A DNA stretch of 64,000 bases from Nymphaea colorata. Taxonomy: Eukaryota > Streptophyta > Magnoliopsida > Nymphaeales > Nymphaeaceae. Of the stretch, positions 39,401 through 49,600 are shown in pieces. The translations under genes were made by a program, and so were the position numbers. A model generated the notes under the pieces. It saw only the letters and a program-made list of their open reading frames with translations. It did not search any database and was not told the origin of the DNA. Within the stretch, counting starts at the first letter, position 1. Each line of letters starts with the position of its first letter. The stretch covers positions 1,585,503-1,649,502 of the forward strand of contig NC_045143.1 of NCBI RefSeq assembly GCF_008831285.2, read 5' to 3'.

Positions 39401-40319
39401 AAGTCCTTAAAAAGTGAAAGAATTTTGGTTTATGAATTCATATGCCATTGAAAAGATGACTGCCAGAGTCACCATAATTATCATCAGATGTGTGTGTTTC
39501 TACTTGCAGGTTATCAATAATGCTTGTGCAACTCAGGCAATTCTTTCTATTCTTCTGAATTGCCCGGATATTGATATTGGCCCAGAATTAACTATGTTAA
39601 AGGATTTTACTAAGAACTTCCCTCCTGAGATGAAGGGGTTGGCAATAAATAACAGTGAAGCAATTCGGACTGCCCACAATAGCTTTGCTAGGCCAGAACC
39701 TTTTGTTCCTGAAGAGCAGAAGACTGCAACAAAGGATGATGACGTTTATCATTTCATAAGTTATATACCTGTTGATGGTGTGCTCTATGAACTTGATGGA
39801 CTGAAGGAAGGTCCTATCAGTCTTGGCCATTGTCCTGGTGGTAAAGATGACATGGAATGGTTGCAGATGGTTCAGCCAGTTATTCAGGAAAGAATAGAGA
39901 GGTATTCAAGGAGTGAGATAAGGTTCAACCTGATGGCAGTTATAAAGAACAGGAAGGAAATGTACACCGCTGAACTAAAGGAGCTGCAGAAGAGGAGAGA
40001 AGTCATACTACAACAACTTGCTGCTGCACAAGCAGAGAGGATGGACATGGATTCAGGTAAAGGAATGGGCACAAGGGGCAGTGTTATTGAAGGGTTGAAC
40101 AAGTCACTTGCCGATGTGACTTTTGGAATTGAGAGTGCGACAGAGAAGATCCTAATGGAGGAAGAAAAGTTCAAGAAATGGAGAACAGAGAATATCAGAA
40201 GGAAGCATAATTACATACCTTTCTTATTTAATTTTTTGAAGATCCTAGCAGAAAAAAAGATGCTGAAGCCACTAATTGAGAAGGCTAGAGAGAAACAGTC
40301 CGCCCAAAATGAAAGGTAA
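33441..40319 (+). CDS. UCH2: Ubiquitin C-terminal hydrolase, UCHL5/UCH37 type (plant UCH2-like)
   Basis: Five exons: 33441-33471, 35253-35299, 38779-38825, 38902-39004 and 39510-40319. All have GT..AG borders and compatible phases, giving 345 aa from [11 protein letters not shown]. Catalytic residues are visible: oxyanion Gln76 (LFFASQ), nucleophile Cys82 (NNACATQA), His157 (DDVYHFISY) and Asp172 (YELDG). Spacing matches human UCHL5 within one residue. The C-terminal ULD region (coiled-coil [17 protein letters not shown], then [15 protein letters not shown]) is present, which separates this type from short UCHL1/L3 enzymes. Family role: deubiquitinase activated on the proteasome by ADRM1/RPN13 and bound by NFRKB in the INO80 complex. 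Intron 1 (1781 bp) holds a hAT-like MITE. Intron 2 (3479 bp) holds a LINE fragment and a PPR gene fragment. Introns 3 and 4 are 76 and 505 bp. The catalytic domain from Cys82 on is one exon. Confidence 0.92.
34582..35252 (+). repeat. Tandem duplication at the 3' end of intron 1 of the UCHL5-like gene
   Basis: Copy 1 is 34582-34723. Copy 2 is 34724-34801 plus 35172-35252, split by the MITE. Shared blocks include gtttcttggtgttgtt, gaattggtaatcttgtttt, agcattatg and ttttagttgctaatac..tgttca. Copy 1 thus retains a spare branch-point-like and 'ttcag' acceptor-like end at 34720-34723. Confidence 0.75.
34802..35163. mobile_element. hAT-like non-autonomous element (MITE), 362 bp
   Basis: Perfect 17-bp terminal inverted repeats: ctaagtcacatgggtac at 34802 and gtacccatgtgacttag ending at 35163. 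A perfect 8-bp target-site duplication attggtgg flanks it at 34794-34801 and 35164-35171. Eight-bp duplications are diagnostic of the hAT superfamily. There is no transposase. Subterminal regions carry repeated gtaccc/ccgtac motifs. The related upstream intron copy (about 34640-34660, gattggtaatgaattggt) serves as an empty site. Confidence 0.85.
35770..36170. repeat. Tandem duplication of about 198 bp at the LINE fragment end
   Basis: The block ccagattgag..ttttgaaccct..ggggtaatg..ttatggtttgctcaac..tctgaggcc occurs at about 35853 and again at 36051. Both are preceded by a T/C-rich stretch and 'gaaat..ttgttttcctttttctt'. One copy therefore carries a repeated piece of LINE coding sequence. Confidence 0.75.
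35850..36933 (-). mobile_element. Truncated LINE (non-LTR retrotransposon) fragment
   Basis: The minus strand reads as plant L1-type LINE. The linker upstream of reverse transcriptase is at about 36834-36690 ([20 protein letters not shown]). The RT start is at about 36500-36320 ([39 protein letters not shown]). Next comes [20 protein letters not shown] at about 36250-36180. Frames are broken and both element ends are missing, so it is an old 5'- and 3'-truncated copy. The low-coordinate part is tandemly duplicated. It lies antisense in intron 2 of the UCHL5-like gene and abuts the PPR fragment at 36933/36934. Confidence 0.85.
36934..37808 (+). pseudogene. Truncated duplicate of the PPR gene inside the UCHL5-like intron 2
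   Basis: This segment copies 26374-27249 in the same orientation: upstream DNA, the start codon region (37261) and about the first 180 codons. Similarity begins at gggactataattaac (36934) and stops near 37808 after [11 protein letters not shown], before any full PPR repeat array. One base is missing in a G run near 37600, which shifts the frame relative to the source. It therefore cannot encode the protein. The copy is host-gene debris within a spliced intron. The mechanism is unknown. It lies directly against the LINE fragment. Confidence 0.9.
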
Positions 40320-43300
40320 TTTAATGTTTACTTTCTATACATGGCAAATCAACTATCACCTGTTTTAACCTCTTCCAAGCTGATCACTGAAAGAAGATGT
40401 GTAAGTAGGCAATTTGCTTGGAATGCCTCGGTGGCTGTGGCAATCTTTTTGTTTTTGTTTTGGCCTTCTCTATTTTTCCTGTCCATTGTTTTTGGACTAT
40501 TTTGGATCTCTGGTAACTACCCTTCGCTATGTATCACAGTCTCTTGATTCCGGCAACAGTTTGCATTTCTTGACCACCTTCTTGTTCCTTTTCTTCCAAA
40601 CGGTTGGCGCTGCCCATCTTCCTTTCATGATTCATGGCAATGCCTTATTTTATCGCCACAAGGCCGATTTCCTTAACTCAGTACGTAATAGCTGACTACT
40701 TACAGGCAATCTGGGATACCATACCCTATGGTGTATCCCCATGGCATAATCTGCAAGACGCCGGTTGATAAAATGTTGGGAAGTTTGTAAACGTGCTACA
40801 AGGCCGACGCTAGCTTGGAGCATGTTTGAGTGGTTGTACGGAGTACCTTAAACATTACTACGAAAATAAACGGTGCAATTCAGACAGGGCAGGTTTCTTG
40901 GGATGTTTCGTCTCGCTTATTCAAAAATAACGCCGACTTTTGTCGCACCCCTAGGGGGAAAGGCAACGGTAGAGCGAGTGCATGGACACTCCAATCTCAT
41001 GGCGCATGGTTCGCTGTCGACGTCAAACACATCATTGGGTGTTGTACAAATTAGAAGCCGACTAATCTCTAGTGAGACGATAGCTTTTTCTTCTCACTGG
41101 ATATCTGTGAATTTATTTTAGGTGACAAAGAGGATTATTATCCATGAATCCTGAAAGCGGTGAAAAGGCTCCATCTATTCACTTTGCCAGTGGAGTCTTA
41201 GATAGCATCGACATGAATGATGGCAATGGTTCACCCCTTCAATTTATGTCTACTTAGAAATTTATGTCTACTTAGAAGCTCATTCCTCTCGTAGGAATGA
41301 AACTAGAGATGCGCCTTTTCATGAGCCTCTATATAGGGATGGAACTAGAGATGTGCCTTTTCATGTGCATTCATAGCACTTTGATGTATGTCAAGTTCCT
41401 TGAATTCCTTATTTTAGCGACAAGGTTTCGGTTCTTATTCAGACTGCATGCTTAATGTAAGCTTCTCTGGATTCGACCAGTTTGTTCCCTAAAAAAAAAT
41501 TGTTGGTGATTGCGTTCTCTTCATCTCCTTTAAAGAGAATGGAAGAAGGTCCTAAGAGTGGGGTTCCTTGCTTCAGGGTTTTGCATTGCAGGGTAAGCGA
41601 GTCTCGGTTTACCAGGCCGGGCCCGGGTCAGGCTGAGCAGTCCGACGGGCCGGATTGGGCCGGCCCTTACCCGGCCGTAAGGGCCGGCCCCGCCCGGCCC
41701 GATGCCCAAGCCTATAAGGGACAAGTCTCTCCGCCCAAAGCTAAATTATTGGTGAAGATTGCAAATGCACTCAGTAATAAACTTGGGCCTTTTAAGCTGA
41801 AAAAGGTCAAGAGATCAACGTGGAGGTGCATCTAGCGGATGAACTGAGATACATCTGCCTAAACCCAGATGCTACTAAAACACCGAAAAGATAATGTAGA
41901 GAACAGTTTAGAAAAAACAAGAACTGTCATCGCCATATCTTTTAGTGCCTTAACGTTGAGCAAACCCTAAAAGAGAAACTTTTAAAACGAGTAGGTCGTT
42001 GGGGAAACATATACATATTGCTTCTCAATCCAAAGAGCTAAGATATACCCGGGCCGGACGGGGCCGGGCCGGGTACCCAATACGCCCACCCTTAGTTTTT
42101 GAATTATCCCTTTACTCGAGAGCAAGAATTGGGCTGAAATTTCATGCGCCCAAACACATTCTGCACACATGCATCGCATGCATATTACGATTCTCATCTA
42201 CCCAATGAACTATGCAGATACAGAATGCACCTGTCTGTGTCTGTCAGAAGCAGCTTCTTTGTACAGAATAGTAAGTCCAAGCCTCTTTCACGTTCCAAAA
42301 CACACTTGGAACACATTAGACATGTAGGCGTAGCCTTCACTGCTTAACAAAAGCAATGAGCAAAGCATAACACCACCATTAGCTCGTACTGTCTGTTCAA
42401 CAGCAGGCATAACAAGAAGGGACAGGAGAACAGAGATCATAAGAAGTGAGTCCTCGATATTTAAATCGCAAAGCAACACCTAAAAGGCCTTTCTGCACCA
42501 ATGATATCATCGTTAACAAGACACGAGCAGATAATGAAACAGCAGCAGAGTTAAACATGGAGCTCGGGGGTTCTCCTGTCCCTTCCGAATCTGAACAATA
42601 TGGTCTGCCATGCCATTCCGTTGCCTGCCATCATCGATTTTTTCTAATGGCAGAGGCACACGAGACTTGGATGAACGAGCCAGATAACAAAAATTATTAT
42701 ATGGTTTTACCATAAGATAACGACATTCTTAAGCTACAACACACCGGGAAAAGAATAAACAATTAAATAGATAAACGTGCTCGCAGCGGTGACATCACAC
42801 TTCATTGCATTGTGGAGCAAAAGGCAAAACAATTGAACAAAACCGTGTTACCATTGCCATCGTACCCTTCTTTTGAAACTTTCACGATTATACATGTGCA
42901 AATATTTTTTTTTAAATGCCCTAAGGAAGCACAAGAGTGTAGCACGTAGTGGCTAAGAAGAATTTTTTATAAAGAAGATTCCAACTGACACTCGAGCACA
43001 CGGATGAGTACTTTGGTTCCACATAATGCAACCCCCACAGAAAAATGAGACTCGGCTTGCTTGGATTCCAGGTGCTTGCGTCACGCTTTTACTTCAAACA
43101 TACTCTCTCTCTCTCTTTATATATATATATATATAAACCATTGCAAAATTTTCTGTTGCAGTGTTTTTAGCAATGGTTCTAAAAAACTGTCATCTGGCAA
43201 AAGCGGGCAGCCGGCAGATTTTAGCAATAATTTTTCATCAGGTGCTTAGGGCCATATAAATCGAACTAATAATCTCATTTATGTCAATCCGGCCAACTAC

Positions 43301-45490
43301 GCTAACTGTTTCAAAACTAAAAGATGTCATTCTTACTCACTGAAAACTAAATTGCCCAACAGATAGATCGAGTACGTGATGCTGAGAATTTCAGAACATT
43401 TCTCCAGCAAATGCTCCAGAGACCATTTGTTTATGTCACGCCAGTAGTAATTTATTTATCGGAGTAATTTCTACCGCAAGGATTTTAATAAAGGATGAAA
43501 TGTGTACTTGTAAGCGGGGACCTTACCGATTTTCTCAACCAGACGCTGCAATCAAAAGTCACGAAGAAATGAAGGGGGTCAGTTGGCATCGAATAACACA
43601 AAGGAGGAGAGATATTGGGCAGAAAAATGTGGCGCTTTCTCCCAAAACTTATTTTAGTTGCAACATAACGTTAATTACTTAATGAATTAAGCTTAAAAAT
43701 TCATCACCCCAACCGAGTCAGCATTCTAGCAAACTCACCCAATCAATCCCTGACTTTTCTCATGGTCAACTATTAACAAGAGAACATTTTGTGAGTGTTT
43801 CATAAATACATTCTTAAAAGATTCATAAAACACTATAAATAATGTTTCATAAGCCTGACCTAATTTTTAAAATAGATTCATGAGACAGACATATAATATT
43901 TCTGCTGCCAAACAATTTGCAACACATGTCCTCATAATTTGTGTCATACATTGTTAGTATCTTATGAATTTTTTTTTAAAAAAAGCATTTATATACATTA
44001 AAAGGTTAGCTACAAGAAATTAAATTGTATTTTGCTATGTACTATTAGTAAATCGAATAAGTAGTAGTTAACTTGAACAGCCGAACTGACTCGTCTGAGC
44101 CATCAAATGACTTTGACCGGTTCGATACTGATCCTTGGGAAAGTCTAATGAGCCACATGATTTCCCATTATTAACAATGCATGTTTAATAGTTGTCATTC
44201 AAATCAAAATTTAAAAAATGGATGTAAATACTTAATAAAAATGATTTAAAACTTTTTAACACACCCTTTTTTCATCCTAAACCTCAATACTTAGCACTCT
44301 CACTACGGACTATTTGAAAGAAAAAAGAGAAATAAAAAGAAAATTGGCAGCTTGAATCCGAAGCTCGCCAGGTCATGCATTGACAATAACTCACTTAACT
44401 CTTAGGTTGGAGGTCAAGCTCACTTTTGTAATTCACACTAAGCTAGAAACTATATTTATTTCAAGTACTAGAACTTGTAACTATCATTAGTATGATCAGT
44501 TTTGATAGAAAATTTGCTATGGATCAGGTCCTGCGGACATAGAAACATAAACATTCGATCAAGTTCTAAAGGTGGCATATTGAGGATGATTGACTTTTTA
44601 AATTTATCCTTGTATATTTTATCAAAATCATTTTTTATTATTCCAATTCTGCAGAAGTAAACCCAAATGGAAAACAACACCAGTGAAGAGAGTGCGGTTC
44701 CGTTGTTTCATGAACAGTTTTCAAGGAAGGAGGGGATGGGGATGGTCGGGGAAGAAGAGCATCCCGAAGCACCGGCAAGAGAGGCGGAGGAGGAGAGGGA
44801 TTGGTCCGACTGAACAGAAGGCAGCCATTACTGTAGCAATCATAAGAAACAAAAACACTCCATCATGAGTCAAATCGACGTCGCCACGTGGCCCTGCCTC
44901 GAGCTGAAACCTGTTCTGGGCTGTGCCACACTCGCCGAAGATCCAGGGGGACCGACCTCGAGCTCAAGGGCAGCTAGAGATCAACCAGCGCAGGCCCCTC
45001 TCGTCCCCTTTCTCTTTTCTCTTCTTAACTCTTCAACTTTTCAAGTTTAAAAATGGAAAGCAAGTCTAGAGAGAGAAAGGGGAAGTTCAGGCGAAAAGTA
45101 TAGACAGTCTCTTTTTCTGCTTTTTACTTTATGTGGGGAGAGAGAGAGAGAGACGACTGGAGACTGGAGAGGGTCTTCGAAGTTCTCTCCTCTAACCGGC
45201 CTAGCTCTTAGCGCAGGGTCACCGGCAGAGCAGAGCAGGCGGTTGGCCGGGGTTCAAGGGAACCATAGGGGCGAGGAGGAGAAGGCTGCAAAGGAGAGAG
45301 CACGCGAGGGGCAACGGCGTACGGTGTGTGTCTCCAGGTCACCAGCTGCGGCTGGTCTCCTAGATGCTCCGCATTCTTCTCGATCCCATATCACTCCCCC
45401 ACCTCACGCACTCCCACGCCCTCTTTCTCTCTCTAAAAATTCTCTCTCTGTCTCTTGTTCTCTCTCTCTTTCTTTCTGTAAGAAAGTCTT
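40320..45490. other. Intergenic between UCHL5-like and AHP6-like genes
   Basis: The first few hundred bases are probably the UCHL5-like 3' UTR. No other gene recognised. Small local duplications occur at 41240-41275 and about 41285-41370. A very GC-rich segment with a perfect hairpin lies at 41620-41720, and a second GC-rich patch at about 42048-42085. A CT/TA tract is at 43102-43135. From about 44690 the DNA becomes GC- and GA-rich toward the AHP6-like promoter. Confidence 0.4.
41657..41690. repeat. Perfect GC-rich hairpin (14-bp arms)
   Basis: The arms gggccggcccttac and gtaagggccggccc are perfect inverses around the 6-base loop ccggcc. The hairpin sits in a 100-bp GC-rich island within AT-rich DNA. 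Confidence 0.9.
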
Positions 45491-45491
45491 C

Positions 45492-45499
45492 CTATAAAT
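45492..45499 (+). promoter_or_regulatory. TATA box of the AHP6-like gene
   Basis: CTATAAAT lies about 158 bases before the ATG, following CT-rich runs at 45419-45475. The predicted leader is about 125 nt. Confidence 0.55.
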
Positions 45500-45649
45500 G
45501 AAAGGGGAAGTGGGCAGTCGAGATCTCGATCACAGTCACAGTCTCACTGCTTGAGTATCACCATCAACTGTGATCACCAGCTCAGAAAGGCAGAAGCAGA
45601 AGTGAGAAGGGAAGAAGAAGGGGAGGCCAAGACGGGGTTGCCAACGTGG

Positions 45650-46613
45650 ATGCTGGCCCTTGAGGCTGATAAATTGGAGGCTGATATGCACCGCCTTCTC
45701 ACTTTGCTCCTCCACCAGGTTTAATCTCCTCTCTCTCTCTCTCTCTCTTTCTATATATATATATATATATGCGTGTGTGTGTGTAACAATGGCTGATCAT
45801 CTCCCGTTGTTGCATAGGGAGTGCTGGACGAGCAATTCTTGCAACTACAGCAGCTTCAAGACGAGACCTCTCCCAACTTTGTAGCAGAAGTAGTTACCAT
45901 CTATTTCAGAGAAACTGAAAAGCTTTTGACAAACCTCCGAAAGCTTCTGTAAGCCTCTCTCTCTTTCTATAGTTTCATATATAGCAATTCATGAAAGTTT
46001 CAGTGCAATTGCTTCTCAATCCTAATGAGGAAAACTAAACTGTTTCAATATCTTTTGGACAAAATGGGATTAAACGAAAAAGTGCTGAGAGAGAGTTCAC
46101 GGACTATAAAAAGATGGGGAAGCATTTGAACCAGCTAGTGGGCAGCAGCTCCAGCATAGGGGCCAAACGAGTCAGAAACGTGTGCTTCGCCTTTCGCTCC
46201 CTTTCTGAGCAGAACAACAGAGCAGGGTTAGTACGATTCCTGGTAGCACCATTTTCGTCGTTCTTCGTTCCTTCTGCTCCTCTTGCCATCCCTTTGTCTA
46301 TCCCCAGATAGAGAAACATGCTTAAAGGAAGTGTTTCTTATAATTAATTCGTGGTTGGCTGTTGTACTCGCAGATGCTTGCGCCTTTTGGCGCACCTCGA
46401 GCACGAATATTGCCTCCTCAAGAATAAACTACACGAGCTCTTTCAGGTGTTCATTGAGATGCATGGCCGTTTCCTTTCTTTATAACTAAATTAAGCAGCT
46501 TCTCTTGCAGAAATTCCCTCTCATTTTCAATGACTAATTTTTACTGTGGTTCGCAGATCGAGCAGCAACGCGTCTTGGCAGCGGGAGTGAGATACCCGAT
46601 GGTGCTACAGTGA
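45650..46613 (+). CDS. AHP6: Pseudo histidine phosphotransfer protein, AHP6-like
   Basis: Five exons: 45650-45718, 45818-45948, 46083-46226, 46374-46446 and 46557-46613. All are GT..AG with matching phases, giving 157 aa. Key blocks are MLALEADKLEADMHRLL, HQGVLDEQFLQLQQLQDE, KHLNQLVGSSSSIGAKRVRN, EHEYCLLKNKLHELFQ and QQRVLAAGVRYPM. In true HPt proteins the motif is HQLKGSSSSIGA with the phospho-accepting His. Here that residue is Asn83 (codon aac at 46129-46131), the same replacement and number as in Arabidopsis AHP6. The known role of AHP6 is a competitor that cannot be phosphorylated and inhibits cytokinin two-component signalling, for example in protoxylem patterning. The same function here is inferred. 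Exon 1 length (23 codons) equals that of AHP6. The gene looks intact. Intron 1 contains a CT/TA/GT microsatellite. Confidence 0.93.
45728..45785. repeat. (CT)n(TA)n(GT)n in intron 1 of the AHP6-like gene
   Basis: A compound microsatellite that starts about 9 bases past the splice donor. Confidence 0.9.
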
Positions 46614-49600
46614 ACAGATGCTTGGCTGTCAATATGAATCGTGACACTTGGTCGCCTATTCTGGTCCCTCACTCACTCAGTTTGCTAGCAAATTTCACGG
46701 ACAAAACGAAAGAGAAGTATAGGAAATGAAACCTGAACTGGCATGGCATGCAATGCAAAATCAAACAACCTCAAAGAAGAGAAAGAAGGAATGATCATTC
46801 GTTCAGTTGTAACAGTTGTTCCCTACATGATGTCTGAATGAAATGAAATGAAGATGCATTGCCTTGTCTTCTTCTTCTTCTTCTTCTTCTTCACCAACTC
46901 ATCGATCAATCTGAGTTCCCAGTTCTCGTCATCATCATAACATACGAAGTACGTACTTTACTTAGATTGGTACAAGCAAATTTATATTTCAACAGATCAA
47001 TTCAATTCTTAAAGATAAAAAATCGCAAAAAAGATCCATTGGTTATTTTTGTTGAGGGAGGGCGGTCGGACACAGTAGACGAAGGTCAAGGCGTGCACCG
47101 AGAAATCTCGTCGGCAGTCTCCTGCCGCTGCTGCTGGCAGAACTGAAAAGTCTACGACCTCATTAATTGTTCCTGTTATGAATGTTGCACATGAACAGGT
47201 TTCGCATCAACTGACTGTTTGACTGGCGTCCGGAGACAGTCAAAAAACTCATTCTTCACTTTCCGCCATTAATTTGTTGGCCATGATTCGACAGTGGAAT
47301 TTAACGTCTCGCGAATATCTAACCGTTGTGCTTTACTCCATCAAATCAATATCTGTCAGCAAGCCAACTGATACAGCTTCTTGATGCTTACAAGTGCAAG
47401 TTAATGCGTCTAATTAACTTCAGCAAACGCTTTTTCCTTTCTTTTTTGAATTTCTCTTGTTTATCTCAACGGCCATCTTGTTGACGCAAATTAATGTTAA
47501 CCTGTATTTAATATGCATATCGTCCGGATACCAGTACCACATTTTAGAGCTTTGTTTTGAGGAGAACAACTCAAGGTCAATGATGAGACTGAGATGGGTG
47601 TGAAGGCAGGGATGACAGTAGGACTGACAGATCCGGTCTCTTTCTGCTTCTTGTTTCTATTGACGACTGTGGCAGTAGCCATGCATGTAAGAAGCGTTCT
47701 ACGCCATCCTCTTTCTGTGGTGAGGACGATTTCTCTCTTTCTGTCTCCCTGTGATCGAACATAAATTAATGTGACGAAGACAGAATAGTTTACGCTTCCT
47801 AGAGCTATTTTTATTTCCTTTTTCAAGACCAAAATTATTTCTTGTTGAATGAAAAACCGGGTAGTCAAGAGAAGTCCTCTTCCACGATGATAATACTTCA
47901 AACTAAGATTTTGATTCCCGAAATTTATGTGACCTGTTCTACCCTCCGGATTTAATTTGCCGCGCTTCGGTTCCTTGTTTCCATGAATTGATGATGCCTC
48001 TCGATATACCTGGGCTTAAATAAAGTTTTTTTTTTCATGATTTTAAGTAGCTAAAATCTTGGACATATACATACTTTTATGACATGTCAATGTCTTTACT
48101 GTTTTGTTTTGCATGCACAAGATACTTACAACCCACCACTCTGAAAAGAAAGCAAATAACTCTTTGTTTCTAGGGTTTTGGGTGGTAATGATATTAGAGA
48201 CAATACTATATGGTAATAATGCCCATGAGCATCAAACTCGAGATTCACTTGTTAGACCTCATATGGGCAACTCCAACAACAAAATTTTTATTTATTTTTA
48301 CATAGATTTCACATAATCATTTACTTATTTATATATATTGTGCCCCTTCAAAAATAAGAATTTTTATAACAGTGGCTCATAACCAAAAATTTTTGGCTCC
48401 GCCTATGCTATGCCCCTTGAAACATCATCCTCTTCCTTGCTATTCATAATGTTTTAGTTGTGTTTTCGAAATTTGTGAATGAAAAATATAAGGATGTTTC
48501 GTCAGTTAAATCATGCTATCTGAATGTATGCATGATCATGTTAGACCTGCATGTTAATGGAATTGATCGAATTTGAATGGTGGATTTCGAAAATAGTTAA
48601 AGATGAAAGGATTACTTATGAATAAGTGAAGCACGCATGACTTACGTTGGGGAAAGGAAAGCTTTCTCTATTTCAAGCCACGAAAAATTTCAGAAACCCA
48701 AAAGACAAAGAATCCAACGAAGCGATCCCAAAAGTATTGCACAACAAAAAGCCAATCTTCTATTTGTCTTTTCTTTTTTCAGAAGCAAATTAACATGTTT
48801 TAGATGAGTCATGACTCATGATAGAACTTTTGAATTCGGTGGCTTCAGACTATTTGCAAGCCATGTTTTCTTCTTTAATAATGACAACTAGACTTGAAAA
48901 CAGATAATTACTCCCATGGACTATCTTCTGCATTCTATGAACATCATGATTCATGTTATATAACTCCAAGAACTAGAAAGAAGGTTTGTCTTTTCTAGAT
49001 CTCGGATCAAGATGATGACAGGCAGTTCTATTTGAAACTACTGGACGAGAACATTTGATGGAAAGAGTGTAGGAAAAGTTACGCCTTATATTTACAGGTG
49101 GTGAACCGTTCATTTATGCCCATTAATGCTAAGCTTTTCAGGAAGCTTAGATAACACATGCTCCCACCGGTTCAGAAAGACTCTTATAACTGGAGCTAAA
49201 AGACAACAATGAACAGGTGAAGCTGCTAATACACAACCTCAACTACATTAAATAAGATCGGTATCCTTTGGTTGTGTCCAATAACCCTTCATATCGAAGT
49301 GGAGATCATTTGTCATCAGTTTGTCAGATTACGGGCCTCAGCAGAACTAACTTTATAAATATTTTTTTTTGAATTTATATTTCATACATACTCTGGTTCA
49401 GATAATTTGAGTTAGATGTACGTGTTGGACATGGTTGACAATATACTGATCTGGTCACTTTGTGTGGTTTATTTTTACCACAGTCATGTTTCTTTAGCCT
49501 ACAATTTGATCCAGCTTTAGAACAGTATGGCTAATAAGTTTACCATTCATACAGGAGCATATAAAATTTTCAAACAAGACTGAGGAAACCTAGTGAAAAA

